A stretch of 64,000 bases of DNA from Trichodelitschia bisporula (lineage: Eukaryota > Ascomycota > Dothideomycetes > Phaeotrichales > Phaeotrichaceae), in contig ML996701.1 in NCBI GenBank assembly GCA_010356995.1, positions 364,963 to 428,962 on the forward strand, written 5' to 3'. The stretch's first letter is position 1, and each line of letters begins with the position of its first letter. Below the pieces are notes generated by a model. That model was not told the origin of the DNA and searched no databases. It worked only from the letters and a program-made list of their open reading frames with translations. Of this stretch, positions 21,320 through 33,687 are shown one piece after another. The position numbers were made by a program, and so were the translations under genes.

Positions 21320-24300
21320 ACGGGTCTAGAGCTGGATTAGATGGGGCGATGGCCTCGTAGTCAGCCTTTTGTCGGCATAATACTGCTGTAAAATAAGTAT
21401 CCTTCAAAGAATACAGCGGCTGTCATTTGCGGGATGTGTTCAGGAATTACAGATGCCGTCCTCTAAGCGAAATGGTGCTCTTCCCAGTGGAGGCATTATC
21501 GGCAGCTTCCCCTACTCGGGACTGTCAGCTTCAACCTCCGTACCGGAAGCGCCAGCGCCGTGGCCTTCCCGGTCTTGTGAGCCACGCAGCTTGTATCTTT
21601 GGATGTCCCTCTAACCATTCCACATCATCACTAGCTTTGTCGACTCGGCTAGCTGATCGCCCCTTCCGACGTGACGCCGCTCGGCCGACGTTGGTTATCC
21701 GGATCTTCTTCCTGGCATATTTTTATCGGCAGTAGGCCCTCGGCGATGGCCGTACTAGGCCCAGTGTCATCCTACTTTGCGCGGAGGGTCGGTGGTCGCC
21801 CAAGTGTCCTTTCCGGCCACTACGCTCCCGGTATCGGATGGGCGTGCGTGTTGTCGTCGGGATAGAGGATTGGTCCGGCTTTGTTCGTGGGTGTACTGGC
21901 AGGCACCTCCGTTCTGGCACTTCCGTGCAGATCACTGGCCGCGGAGGCTTCTGGTGGAGCGAGGTGGGCGGTAGATGTCCAATCTGATGACCAGAGCCGG
22001 GAGGACATCCTTGAATTGTCGTCTGGCCAGGGACTGCGAGAGGGCCTTCATGCCTGTTTGGTTTGAGTGTAGGGTGAAATTGGGGAAGCTCGAACGCGTT
22101 TAAAGTGGGTTGACTGAACCTGGGATCCTTACGGAAACTGCCGTCCAGTCAATGGCATTCCAGCAGAGACCAAATTCATGCACCAAAGGAGATCCAGCTT
22201 TGTAAGATGCATCAGGTCACTTGAGAATACATCCTGTTTGTAAGTCAGAGTCTGTTGCTCCTATTCTTCGGGACGACTGGTCCTCAACCTTGCAGAGATA
22301 TATGCTATCCCCAGTGATCGTAGGCCTGAAGTCGTGCGTCTTCGATAGCGGAGGCCGGCATCAAGTAAGGTAAAGTCCCAATGATAGGACAACCTCGGGT
22401 TACTTTGAGTACAGCTCCGCAGTTCAGCGGGCAGCCCTCTCCCAACCTATATCTGGAGAGGAAGACACTCAGCCTGTCCCCAGATCAAGACACCAGTTGT
22501 GGCCGGAGCTGCTTCGGGTACTTGGAAAACGACCAACGGTTCGGCTTTTTATGATATCAGGCAACCGTTGATGACCGGTGGACATTTCCGGCAAAGCACG
22601 ACGCTGTGATCCGAATGCCGATACGGAATACCCGATGCTCAAATCGGCCCTCTTCTTGACTAGTGGCCGCGTCGCTGGGCATGGTTCCTCCAGGACTGCG
22701 ATGGGGACCCCAACAGGAAGTGCATCAAGGCTTCCGTGAATTAGGCAGTGGTGGACTACACCAGGGAAAACATCGAAAGGCCTTTCCATGGCAAGGCCCA
22801 GTGATACGAGATCCGTGGACCGGGTCAGTGGATGTCTGGGCTGTCACGAGCGGGATCCTGAATCCGAGGGAAACGACCGGTTGATATCCTGACAAGTTGG
22901 CAGGTAACGCTCGCCGTCTCGGATGTCGAGTAGTGACCCGGGTACGGCGGTAATGAACGTCGTGGTACATGACTGGCTGGAGCGGGAGCTGCTGTGCCCA
23001 TAAGTTGAAGGCGGATGATACGGACCTCGAAGCTTCACCAAAAGCTCTGGGTCATAACCGAGCTCCTCCTAGATAGCTTGAAGCTGTTGTCGGCCACTGC
23101 AAAGGATAGCTAAACATCCTCAGCCGTCGTCCTTGAAACACGATAGCAAAAAACCTTAACCCAACTGACTCCCCCACCAACCCCACCACCGTTTCCACCA
23201 CCCCAACCCCACCGCCGTTTCAAACCCCACCCTCCCCCAACGCCCATCAAACACAACCCGTTAGATCGCACCTCAGGATGGCGCGGCTCTGCGCGGCTCT
23301 GCCATCAGGGCCATCTCTCGCTCCTCCGCGTCGGTGATATGTGTGCGACAACAGCGCACGCGGTGCAGGATATTCTTAGATCGCCCATCCAAAGGCCAGA
23401 GGCCGATGACGTCTAGCGCCAGTCCCCGACCAGAAAGCTTGCGCGTCCCCACCGTGGGACAATCAGGCCCCGCCTTAGCAGGATCAAGCGTGCGTAGCCT
23501 GACGGGGCCGTAGAAACGTCCGTAGCTTGGCTGTTGGAGAAATTCCGCTTCTGCTTCAGTGCGCCGATCCCGCGTGGGAGGATACGTACCTTGTCCTGGT
23601 GGCCTTGCTCGAGGCTCGAGACTTCGCACTCAGCACGACTCAAGCTGCGGGCTAGCGAAAGCTTCGAGAAGCATACCCTCGAACCCCCGGACCCCCCTAC
23701 CCGCATCGCGACATCGGGACGGCGTCGCGGGCGGAGCGCGCGGGCGCTGCTGCTGACGCAAGCGCGACGTCGGGTGGGCGTGCGCGCGCTATTGGCTTTG
23801 ACGCTTCAAGCTCGGAGGTGGGCGAGGGGATGTGCAGATGGTTTTGCAGTGAGCAGCTACATACGGTACTGCGCGTATTCGTGATGGGTGGAGTGGTGCG
23901 GGGCAGCTGTAACGTTGACAACTGCGAGCTCCGCTTGCTTGCGTTATTTGCGCTTTGCTGCGGGTTTCCGCGGGTTGTGGGTCAGTGAAGTAATTGAGGG
24001 CGATTAATGGGAGAGATTTAGATCTACAAGAATCGTAGATATCTCCGGGAATATCAAGCTCAGCTCCCATCATCATTCTTTCAATGTCTACCGATCCGTA
24101 CGGATGTACATCTTCGAGTGAAGATACAGTAAGAAAGAAAATTCGACATCCTTCATCCCGAAACGCGCACCTCTCCGCTTGCGTGCGTGAGCACCGCCGC
24201 TTGGGTCGCCACCCGGACAGCCTGAAACCCGCGGATCTGAGACACGCGTGCTGTAACGTACCGGACTTGCCTCGCGCAGGCGGCGCGGGCGCTAAAATTA

Positions 24301-26956
24301 GCGAGGGCGGAGACGGCGTTCGTGGCTCAGCAGGGCTTGTGGGGCGCTGTGGATGGTGGGTGGGGGGTTTTTACTGGTGTCGAGGGTGACAGGGCTGGTC
24401 AGGAGTGCGGGGTGAGGCTGCGTGGGTTAAGGCTGTCAGTCTGGCAGATAGGTAAGTGATGATGGCAAGAATGGAGGCATGCTGGCTGTCGGACAACAGA
24501 ATAATGTCGACGGACTTCCGAAGGTATCACTCTCGACTTCCGTTCTCGGGGTTAATGTGCATGGTGGCGCCGGTGGTGGCTGCGGAATGGTGATGCGGGC
24601 GGGATTGCCATGGATGCCCTGCTTTGTTTCTTCGGTGCAAGGACTTCCGAATAGTGCAATTAGACTTCTGATTGATGCGCGGCATCCTGATATCTTATTC
24701 ACAGCGAACAATGGGGTTTGAGAATTGCGAGCGAGCGGAACAGTCAATTGCATGGTTAGATGATGAGAACTGCATCGTGTCCGCTGGGAGGATCGAAGCG
24801 ATGGCTGAGAGCGATCAATTAAATATAAAATCCCGTCGTTCTTGGGGCCTGTTATGTTTATGATGATGATAATAAAGCGGCCATTAGGATATCTGTCTGC
24901 CGCTTCATATATATTCACCGCGAAGACATGCCTTTCCCCGCTGTGTCTTCGATCGCCTTGTAGGAGATAGATACTGCCGATGGCTAGCGGCGACATTGAC
25001 GTCTGCACTGGCCCCCCGCTGGCCCGCCAGCAGCGGGATAGTGGTGGGCACGGCTTCCCTATCGCGCAAGCAAGCTTGGACTGGTCTATCGGGCAAAGAA
25101 ACGACATCAAGGGTCGCTTCACCACGGTGGATGGAAAGGAACCTTCCGTAGCCGGCCGTTTGGGAGACCACGAGAATTCGGCGGACGGTTGTTTTTCGTT
25201 CCATGTCCCGAGCGACGAGACTTCCGGAGATCCCGCGGCGTTTTCCATGCAACTTCTGCGACGTCAGTTTTGCAGGGGTGTCGGCGCCACAGAAGTTTGG
25301 AAGTTTTGAGGGAGAGAACGGATGTGTAGATAGGCGCGGTGGCTGGTAGACAAACCGTTGAAATGCAAAGCGCATGTCGCTACTTACTAAGTTTCTCCAA
25401 GCGAAGTGCTTCTCGGAGGCGATGCAAAGTGTCGATCGCGTTATCTCAACCGATGACGAGGGTTCCTGGCTTTGTATCCTGCTGTCAGCGACGAAGCGTG
25501 ACATTTGGTGAACCAGGCCACCCGTTGAACGTGGTCGTCAACCTCCTCGCCCACAACGGTGACCAGTATATCCCATTAATATCCAAATATTGTACCATGC
25601 CCGCATAAGGAACCGCCTTATGCTCCGAGCTGGCGTTGCGTTAAGCTTTGGGCAATGATCGACGGTAGAACAAGGCAGAGCAATTACTATGGCATTTGAA
25701 AGGCCGTCAAAGGGATCGGTCGGTCGGTCAATCAGTTTCGTTATGCCGTGCGCCGTCGTGTCCGCAGTCATCTTTAGATCTTATTCGGAAGCAGATGGGC
25801 AGCCCAGATGCTGCACCGCCTCGGAGCTGATGTGAGTACGCAGCATACGTGTCTAGGAGAGGTTGATGAGCGGTTTTCTTGGAGGCCGCGAGACGACAGG
25901 GGGAGCGACGCCGGGGGGCTGATATGAATGGCTTGATGGCTAATCGGGCTTGAGAATGTGGTGGTGTGGTTGAAGAGCGGGCCACTGCTGGGCACTGACG
26001 GCCAATAATGTGGCCAGTAACGGCAAGTCAACTCCCCTACTAGCTTGACTTCTTGGGTTGCTATCTGACTTTGTCGGGACCAGTGGCCCTTGGTGACACT
26101 GTCTAGAAGGGAAGAAAAGGCGGAAGGTAAACTGTTTAAGCAGCAACTGGTCAGTCCGTTAAGCCAGGGGGCCAGGTGTAGGCCTGCAACACCTTCAACA
26201 CATCCGGCGTGACAGAAAAGTCCAGAGGAGAGAAAGAGTTTACAGAGTCAAGCGAAGTTGCGAAGAGTCAAGATGGATAATAGGGAAGACGGTATATGTT
26301 ATGAAGGCTGGGATAGATAGATAGATGAAGATAAAGCCGTCGAGATGAGGCGAGGTGGTGATTAGAAGGGAAGAGGCGAAGATGGCGATAGCGAAATGCA
26401 TCCCTATATGCAAGCTGATATCCCATCCCATTCCAGCCATTCACGACTCTCACTTCTCTCTTTGCCATTCAGACTCTTGCACATTTAGCGCACAATTTCC
26501 CGGCCCAGCCCACTCTAGAGTCTGCACAAGAGCTGCGCGGTGCTGCCAAAGCGCACTAATTGGTCACTCCTTCCCTCCGTAGTAAAAGCCTCCCGGCATA
26601 TCCACCATGAAGCCCCCCAGTCACAAATCGTAATCCACCAGAATCTACTTACAGGCTCCCTCTCTCTCCTTCTTCACTTTCTTTGGGCACACAGACCGCG
26701 AATCTTCTCTACCCTCTCCCCTCTACCCATACATCCCCTAGTTTATCGTTGCACGTTATATCGACACGTTCCCTCTCCCCCTCCTGCAATCCTTCGCAAC
26801 GAACTCGGTTCCTCTTTCTCTTTGATCCTTGTTCGCGCGCACCTCCGTCCTTCCGTTCACACTTGCACTTCCGGTCACTCCTTTGATCGCGGCTCCGACT
26901 TAATACACCACCCTTCCCTCGAAACTCGGACGATTCTTCACGACGGCGCCGCTAAG
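21320..26956. other. 5.6-kb gene-poor region
   Basis: No gene here can be supported with confidence. One minus-strand frame at 23273-23629 looks partly protein-like and is listed separately. A very GC-rich patch lies at about 23700-23830, a CA/CCACC-rich tract at about 23170-23260, and a short GATA microsatellite near 26307. A 270-codon minus-strand frame (24436-25248) has no protein-family character. From about 26660 the plus strand becomes the CT-rich leader of the downstream glycosyltransferase gene. Confidence 0.5.
23273..23629 (-). CDS. Possible unrecognised protein-coding frame or remnant
   Basis: The minus-strand frame has no ATG at its 5' end: it begins after an in-frame TGA, and a short ATG-led frame of 14 codons lies just upstream in the same phase. 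The interior FYGPVRLRTLDP, GLALDVIGLWPLDGRSKNIL and RCCRTHITDAEEREM reads like real protein, with a Cys/His pattern (C, CC, H), but I cannot name a family. A GTACGTATCC donor-like site lies near 23588 without a good acceptor at a normal distance. It may be one exon of a small gene, a decayed gene, or a frame held open by GC bias. Confidence 0.25.
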   Translation of the reverse strand: MRSLEPRARPPGQGTYPPTRDRRTEAEAEFLQQPSYGRFYGPVRLRTLDPAKAGPDCPTVGTRKLSGRGLALDVIGLWPLDGRSKNILHRVRCCRTHITDAEEREMALMAEPRRAAPS

Positions 26957-28247
26957 ATGATGACCTTTCGTCGAGCCATCGTGCTCGCAGCCCTGCTCCT
27001 TACCTTCATCTTCATCCTGCGCACCTCACATAATGATAAGCGGATACGCAGCGCCGATCAGCTTCCCAAACCGAAGGGCGTGGACACCTCGCACTTCCAC
27101 TTTTCTTCCGATGAGCACGCGAAGAAGGGTCCACCAGCACCCCAGGCAACGGCCAGCTACCCTTCCATCATCGACACGGAGGCTGTCGCTATCCCGCCGT
27201 CTCGCAAGCTGAGCACGCAGATCTCGCTCTCCGACCTCCGCACCCAGCCCCTGCGTACTCAGCTTGAGTACCTGTTCCCATACGACCCGCTCTCAAAGTT
27301 CCCAGCATACATTTGGCAGACATGGAAGACTACACCTTCGTCGGGTCAGTTCGAGGAGGCGTTCCGCGAGCCTGAGGCTAGCTGGACCATTCAGCATCCG
27401 ACATTCATCCACGAGGTGATCACGGATGATGTAGCGGTTCATCTTCTGCGTCACTTGTACTCGTCTGTGCCCGAGGTTGTCGAGGCCTATCTCGCGCTGC
27501 CCCTGCCCGTGCTTAAGGCTGACTTCTTCCGCTACTTGATCCTGCTTGCGCGCGGTGGCATCTACTCTGACATTGACACCTCTGCGCTGCGCTCGGCTAT
27601 CGACTGGGTTCCTGCGGAGGTCCCTCGCTCATCATACGGTCTGGTTATTGGCATTGAGGCGGATCCTGACCGTGAGGACTGGGCCGATTGGTACAGCCGC
27701 CGCATCCAGTTCTGCCAGTGGACCATCCAGTCGAAGCCGGGACATCCGGTCCTACGCCACATCGTCGCCAACATCACCTCTGAGACACTGAAACGCCAGG
27801 CCGAGGGCCGTCTGACGACGGACCACAAGAATATCATCGAGTTCACTGGCCCCGCGCTGTGGACGGACACCATATTCGACTACTTCAATGATCCTGAGTA
27901 CTTTGACACCGCGAATAAGGGCAATGTCACGTGGCACCAGTTCACTGGCATGAAGTCAGCGAAGAAGGTCGGCGATGTGGTTGTGCTGCCAATCACCAGC
28001 TTCAGCCCTGGAGTTAGGCAGATGGGTGCCGGGGAGGACGATGATCCAATGGCCTATGTGAAGCACAACTTCGAGGGTGAGCTACACTTGCACCTGGTCT
28101 AGTTGCACGCGAGCGGGTTCTCGCCGCTGCGACTGGATCATTTCCGGGCAAACACCTCAAATTAAATTTGTGCTGACCATCCTCTCAGGCACCTGGAAGC
28201 CCGAGCACCTGCGGCACATCGGCGAGCAGCAGCAGGAGTGGTCTTGA
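26957..28247 (+). CDS. Och1-family glycosyltransferase (type II membrane)
   Basis: A Golgi glycosyltransferase of the DXD sugar-binding/GT32 family, related to the initiating alpha-1,6-mannosyltransferase Och1 that extends N-glycan outer chains. Exon 1 (26957-28076) and exon 2 (28189-28247) give 392 residues. The 113-nt intron is supported because it joins VKHNFEG to TWKPEHL, a block typical of this family, in place of a premature end. The N-terminus has a short cytosolic MMTFRRA followed by the anchor IVLAALLLTFIFILRT. The catalytic region shows IPAYIWQTWK-like FPAYIWQTWKT, PVLKADFFRYLILLARGGIYSDIDT with the DXD motif at about 204-206, and GPALWTDTIFDYF. The frame is open 139 codons upstream, but that is leader-like CT-rich DNA. 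Exact linkage specificity is not determinable. Confidence 0.93.
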
Positions 28248-30356
28248 ACGACTTCGTCTGCAGCTACCCTTTGTGCATTTCATTTTCCGACCACGGCGGC
28301 GCTGGAAGCTCCGGTTTCCTTCATGACCAACGAATAATAGACTTGATTTGGCTCCGCTGATACCCCGATTTGCGGCGCTCGACGGCGCGCTACAATCTGC
28401 ATTCCGGACTTGTTTGAGATACATTTACATCTGGCGCCTTCTCCCAACGTCGTTCAAGTGCTGAACTGGGAGCGATTTTTTCTTTTTGCGGAGGGTAACC
28501 GGGGCATACCATTCTGTTGAATTTCCTCGGAGTGTCATTTTCATGGGAACTGGACACCAAAAAAAGATGCGGCACAGCTCATTTCCTTTGTGCGTGCGGG
28601 CGGGGTACATCATCTCGAGGTGGTCAGTTCTACTTGTTTGTATGTAACACAGAACAGGCGTTTGAACCGGGCATATGGGAGGCTAGGATTCGAGGCGTTT
28701 TTGTTCATCTCGAACAGGCTACATTGTTTTCTTTGTCAGTTGTACGGGTGCGACCAGACATGTGCGTGGCAATGGTTGCCCGGGCGTGTACATATGGGTC
28801 CTGGGTACATTTTCTGCACATCCTACTGGAGTAGAGCGTGGTGTCAGGAAAATGAAGTGCTTTGATCTGAACGGATCTTGATCGCCGGCTCTCGGATCTC
28901 TAGTCTAGTCTCTGCTTGTGTCAAGAAATGGACTGGAGCGTTTGACTGGCGAAGCTGTCGCGTGAACTTGCCCCGCCAGAGGTGACCCTTACGGCCGATG
29001 TTGAAATCCGGGACCGTGAGTTTGGACGTGACCCTGGATCAAGAACCGCGGACGTGGACTCATGTCCTAAACGGGTCGGCGAAACGTGCCCTATCCACAA
29101 TATCTACCGGCAGATGCCCACATCGCCGCATCGAGCTTCGTTATGGAGGAGCCTACTATCCGCATTTTGAAGCCACGTTTAGCGGGCATTGGTGCCATAT
29201 CGGTACGTCGTTACATAGCAGTGTTCGCTTCGGCGATCCACCAACGTCATCGTTGTTGGAGATGGGATTATGCTTGCGTATGGGTGTTTCGCCAAGGGAC
29301 GGCTACTTACCGTAGTAGTGAATGAGGGGATTTCTCAAACTGTAGCTGCTTGGCAGGGCTATGATGGGATTGTGAGTTTCGGCATCTCGGTCAGTCTTTA
29401 GCTCGGTCTTGGTGTTGGCGAGTTGGCGTGCGATTGATGGGCGGACGGTGTGACATGATCAGCCGTGGGAAAAAGCCGTGTACTTCACATACGATATTTG
29501 GTGATGGACATAAGTCAAGGATGATAGGCAGGGGCAAGGTGAGGCGGTCGCACGAGGAAGGGATCGTCAGGTACGCACATGTCCCGCTGGCTAGGGAAGG
29601 AGCCGCGGTTACCAACGCGGCTGCGGGTTGGCTATGGGATGTGGTTGGGGTTCGACACAGGGCAGAGGTTGCGATTGAGATGTCTGGATCACTGATCTGA
29701 TGCTGAGGTGGGGTTTGAGAGCATATTGCCGCATCTTCTGCCGTGACTGTTTCACGCAGCTGCCCCGGGCCGCGAATCGCAGGACAGCGAGGATCGTGAT
29801 GCGCCGTCCTGGGACGCCGCAGTTCGGGAACAGCGGGTCTCTTCTCGGCACACCGATATCTGCAGCCGTGGAAGGTGATCGCGGCTCTCTCCTTTCATTT
29901 GGATCGAGACCGCATGTCCTACCATCCGTGCCGAGTGCGGGGATTGCACCCCGTCACAGACAGTGTGTGTCGCAGAGTGTGTAGCTCGCAGAGTATGTAT
30001 CATCCCGTTCCCCTGCCTGCGACTCGCCACAGCTTCTGTCTCTTTTTGCGAAGAAGGGAAGCGAGACTGTACATCGGATTAGAGTTCGATCGGCATACCC
30101 CGGTCCCTGATGGTCTGGCTGGGGATCGTGGATCGTCGGTCTTGGCATGAGGCGGCGCGGGACGGCGGCGGGTGTGGCGTGGATGGGAAACGGGTTGGAT
30201 CATGGATTTGCGGAAGTGCGTCCGGTGCTTGACGGCCAGGGGCTATGACTCTGACACGATGAAGAAAAGGGACGGAGCAGGATGCATGGGACACAAAACT
30301 GGAATCATCGCGTAAACCGACAGATATCCTTCCACCCATCAACCTTCCAGGCTCCA
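28248..30356. other. Convergent intergenic region, no gene seen
   Basis: A 2.1-kb stretch between the 3' ends of the glycosyltransferase gene and the spermidine-synthase-like gene. Several frames of 60-130 codons exist on both strands but show no domain, signal peptide or splice structure. It should hold two 3' UTRs plus non-coding DNA. Confidence 0.5.
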
Positions 30357-32158
30357 TCACCAGTTCTCCCACACCGCATCCGGCAACACCGTCCTCATAA
30401 TCCGCCAATGCCGTCCCGCAGCCTCGCGATGCCACTTCTCGATAACCTGCTCGCCCCCGCGATGAAGAATAAGCTCCTCCGGCTTACCATACTTGGCCTC
30501 TCCGCCCTTAAGCTCCGGTAGCACGATTTCCAGTGACGCCGGGGGCGGCACGAATTGCGCGCGGCTCAGGCTGCCGAGGTGATCGCGTGGAACGGCGCGC
30601 CGGAAGGTGAGTGGCCGGTCGAGGTGCGGCGTGCAGAAGACTACCATATTGATGAAGGTGGTGTCTGATTCGGACTCGGACGTGTCGCGGTAGTGCCGGC
30701 AGGTGGGGAAGACTGCGTTTATGGTGCGCAAGACGATATGTGGTGGGGGAAGGGCCATGTCTCCGGCGTAGTTCTGGCTCTGTTAGCATGAATGGGGTAC
30801 CGGGAATGCGGGGCGCATACGATCGCAATTACGCCATCGTCTTTTAGCAGCGCGGCCAGACTGGTGAGGAATTCGAACGTAAAGAGCGCAGTGGGCTCGG
30901 CGCCGCCGGTGAATACGTCGTGGATGATGAAGTCATATGACTTGGGATGCTCAGCTGCGGCGGAGGTCACGAAGGGTACGGCGTCCTCGATCACAGCAGT
31001 ATGGTTCGCCAGCAGGTCGAAATACTGTGTCGCGTAGTAGTGCACCATGGGATCGAGCTCGACGATTGTCGTGTTGATACCGTGGGCAATGAAGGCGCTA
31101 GGGGAGGTACCAACTCCAAGGCCACTGGAGGAATGAGTACGAGCAGAGTGAAAGTGATGGGCTTACATGAATAGCGCACTATTCTCCGCGTCAGCCTTGG
31201 GGGTCTCACGCTCAACAAGTCGTACGGATTCCAGCATCGTAAAAACCGAGTAGATGGTTTCCTTGCGCGTCTGTCCAATCTCCGCTCGCTCGGGTGTCAC
31301 ATCCCACTCCCCACCTAGCAGGCTGTGGTCGCAGCGCATCACGCGGAACTTGTCGTTGTTGCCCTCCAGTACGGAGATGTACCCTGTCACCGAGTCCTGG
31401 CGCGCGAGTAGCGTGAAGTTTTGCTCCGCCAGTGTGCGGTTGAGGGCCTTGATCGCATAATGTGAGTTGTAATGCGGGTTAGCGAACATGGTGTGCAGCA
31501 TTGAGGGCAGAGGTATTAGCAGGAACGGCGAGCGGCAGAGGCCGGCGTAGAGCGAGGCTATCAAGAGTTGCAGGCCGGAGCGAGTGAAGAAGTCGGTTGT
31601 GCCCATGACGTGCGGCAGGGAGAGCCGGACCAACTTCTCGGAAAAGGAAAAGGGGACGTAGCAGAAGATACCAGGGGCAGCTTCTGCAAACGTTGGGCCG
31701 AGCCGGCTAAAGTCGAGGTCGTCCACGAGAATCGCCGTTGCCGAGAAGACCATAAAGAGCAACGGGTAAAATGTCAGAAGCTCGGTCACCAGCGGTCCAT
31801 ACGTAGGTCCAAGGTACGAACTGCCTTTGAAGAGACCCCATTGAAAGGTGATCATCCAGAAAGCCTGGATGGGAATGTACTGGTGGATGTTGGTAGGGAC
31901 ATATCGCTTTAGGGACGTGCGGGATATCATGAGCGCTGCAAGAGCGGTTATGGTGACACCTTGCTGATGAAAGGTAGCAGCCGGAATCGAGCCGTACACG
32001 GGCGAGAGGTTGTACTGCGATGCCGTCGATGCCACAGCGGCAAGCAGAAGGTAGGCGACTGTTTTGCTCAGCGTGTGCCATTTTGGCGGCGGTGGAGATG
32101 GAGATGGAGGTTCTTGAGTTGGCTTCGGAGCTGTCGTCCTTTTCGATGGGCCAGCCAT
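30357..32158 (-). CDS. Membrane protein with spermidine-synthase-like C-terminal domain
   Basis: A 570-residue protein in three exons: 32158-31167, 31124-30821 and 30773-30357. The N-terminal half carries several hydrophobic segments (TVAYLLLAAVASTASQ, ITALAALMISR, IPIQAFWMITFQWGLF, ELLTFYPLLFMVFSATAI, SGLQLLIASLYAGL), so it is a polytopic membrane protein. The C-terminal half is a Rossmann aminopropyltransferase/methyltransferase-like domain: ALF joined by splicing to IGLGVGTSPSAFIAHG (the nucleotide or dcSAM loop), TIVELDPMVHYYA with the acidic ribose-binding residue, VIEDAV, and YDFIIHDVFTGGAEP. Classical spermidine synthase has a DSSDP-type motif at the last site, which is missing here, so polyamine synthesis is doubtful. 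Fungal genomes annotate such proteins as spermine/spermidine synthase family. It shares a 437-bp promoter region with the CCDC97-like gene. Confidence 0.85.
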
Positions 32159-32595
32159 CTTTTTTTTGACGATGTGGTTTCTAGTATGGAAAACAGAAAA
32201 CGGTACGGAGCAATTCCCAGCTCGTCAAAGCATCAATGAAGTCGTGTGGTCGATAAAAAGTGGGACCTATCGTAGGTTAGCCTTGAGCGGTTCAGCTGCG
32301 ATGACGTCGCGCCTACGGCCTGTATGAAGAACAGCTCTACGAAACCAAGACCAGCCCAGAATTGAAGATAAAGATGCTATCAAAATTATCTGATTGCTGT
32401 TGATGGAGGCCAGGTCACGACGGGATGAAACCCGATGGCGCGGCTGCAGGTTCAGACGCAAGGCGTGTCATTGGCGAACAGCCGCCCGAGGCCATCAACC
32501 TCCCTGGGCGTCTCTGTCATCCGCCTCCGCCTTCGCCTTTGTCGCCGCATTCCGCCTTCGAGCGTCAGCTTCAATCTACAACCACCATCATCGCC
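32159..32595. promoter_or_regulatory. Shared promoter, spermidine-synthase-like / CCDC97-like
   Basis: A 437-bp head-to-head interval between the two ATGs. It contains a TGACGTCG sequence near 32303 that matches a CRE/bZIP-type core (TGACGTC). No TATA box is apparent. Confidence 0.5.
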
Positions 32596-33243
32596 ATGCC
32601 GTACTTCCATACCCGCACCGTACCCATCATGGAATCCAACACAGAAGGCCAATCCAGAGAATCCTACACCCCCCCCCAAGCCGAACGGGATTCCTTAGGA
32701 GCCACCACGCCTACCCGTATCCGCGTCAAGAACCGACGTAAGCGCTACCTCGACGTCCATCCGGACTACTTCAGCGCCTCGCTTGAGCTCGCGGACCCGC
32801 TCCTCTACGACCGTCTCGTGCGCCGCTTTCAAACACCGGCGGAGCGTGAGGCCGAGGGTCGCGAAAAGGGATACTCAGGTGTGCTCGAGGCCGACCTGCT
32901 CCGCTCAGAGGCGAAACTCGATGCGCTCGCGAATCCAGATCCGCACGCCTTGTTTACGTACCGGCGCGGTGAGGACGGTGAGATAATAGCTGAAGACACT
33001 GAGGATGTGCCACAGAACAAGGAGGAAGGGTGGCGGCGATGGCGCGACGAAATGGAGATGCGGTTCCTGCGGGGCGAAGATGAGGATTTTGATTATAAAA
33101 GTGTGGATGAGAACGAGGAGTATGATGACCGAGCTGAGGAGGAGCGCGAGGCGCACGAGAAGTACTTTGGCGAGGAGGAGCCCAGCTGGATCCTCGAGGA
33201 GGGTGGGACTCCCGAGGGCGAAACTGGAGTTCAAGACTTTTGA
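32596..33243 (+). CDS. CCDC97-like (DUF2052) protein
   Basis: A 215-residue intronless protein of the coiled-coil domain-containing 97 family, linked in other eukaryotes to the SF3B part of the spliceosome. Diagnostic blocks are RRKRYLDVHPDYFSASLELADPLL (read as two adjacent parts), LYDRLVRRFQTPAERE, KGYSGVLEADLLRSEAKLDAL and FTYRRGEDGEI, all in the middle of the protein, which is how the family's conserved domain looks. The C-terminus is highly acidic (RGEDEDFDYKSVDENEEYDD) and charged. The frame opens 57 codons earlier, but the ATG at MPYFHTRT is preceded by a good leader (CATCATCGCC). A second Met 11 codons later is a possible alternative. Divergent from the spermidine-synthase-like gene. 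The spliceosome role is family knowledge, not seen here. Confidence 0.88.
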   Translation: MPYFHTRTVPIMESNTEGQSRESYTPPQAERDSLGATTPTRIRVKNRRKRYLDVHPDYFSASLELADPLLYDRLVRRFQTPAEREAEGREKGYSGVLEADLLRSEAKLDALANPDPHALFTYRRGEDGEIIAEDTEDVPQNKEEGWRRWRDEMEMRFLRGEDEDFDYKSVDENEEYDDRAEEEREAHEKYFGEEEPSWILEEGGTPEGETGVQDF

Positions 33244-33687
33244 CCGGCCTAATGTTCGTCGCCATGGCAAGAGCCTATAACCGCCTTTTCAGGCGACTTA
33301 CCACATAGCAGGGTCCCACTGAGCTGCTCGCTCCCCAGACGCCAGTCTGCAACTCTGAAGTTACTCCACAAGCAGCTCCAGAGATTCCTTCAGAGATCTT
33401 ATATTGGGTACAGACTAGTGCCGCCTCCGCGTCCCCTCGTGGCTCATGGAAGGGTGCCGAACAAGGACTCAAATGATGTACGGTACAGCTGTCTTCACCA
33501 GCTTTAATAGCTCCGAATCAATCACTAGCGAATGACTAACGCCAGCATGCTCCTCGCGAATTTGTCCTCAGAAATTCTGGCATCATTTATTGGCGGACCC
33601 CGTAAGGACAGCAGCGCTCGCAGTCGAGGTGACGTTTTCAACTCGACCCCTTCATCACCAGAAACAGCCGAAAGTTTTTCATCAAAC
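33244..33687. other. Spacer between CCDC97-like gene and tRNA
   Basis: A 444-bp spacer. I see no gene; it should include the 3' UTR of the CCDC97-like gene and the tRNA upstream sequence. Confidence 0.6.

Noticed and set aside
24436-25248. 270-codon minus-strand open frame
   Set aside because: No motif, uneven composition (runs of Ile and Pro), no leader, and another long frame overlaps on the opposite strand. Probably chance.
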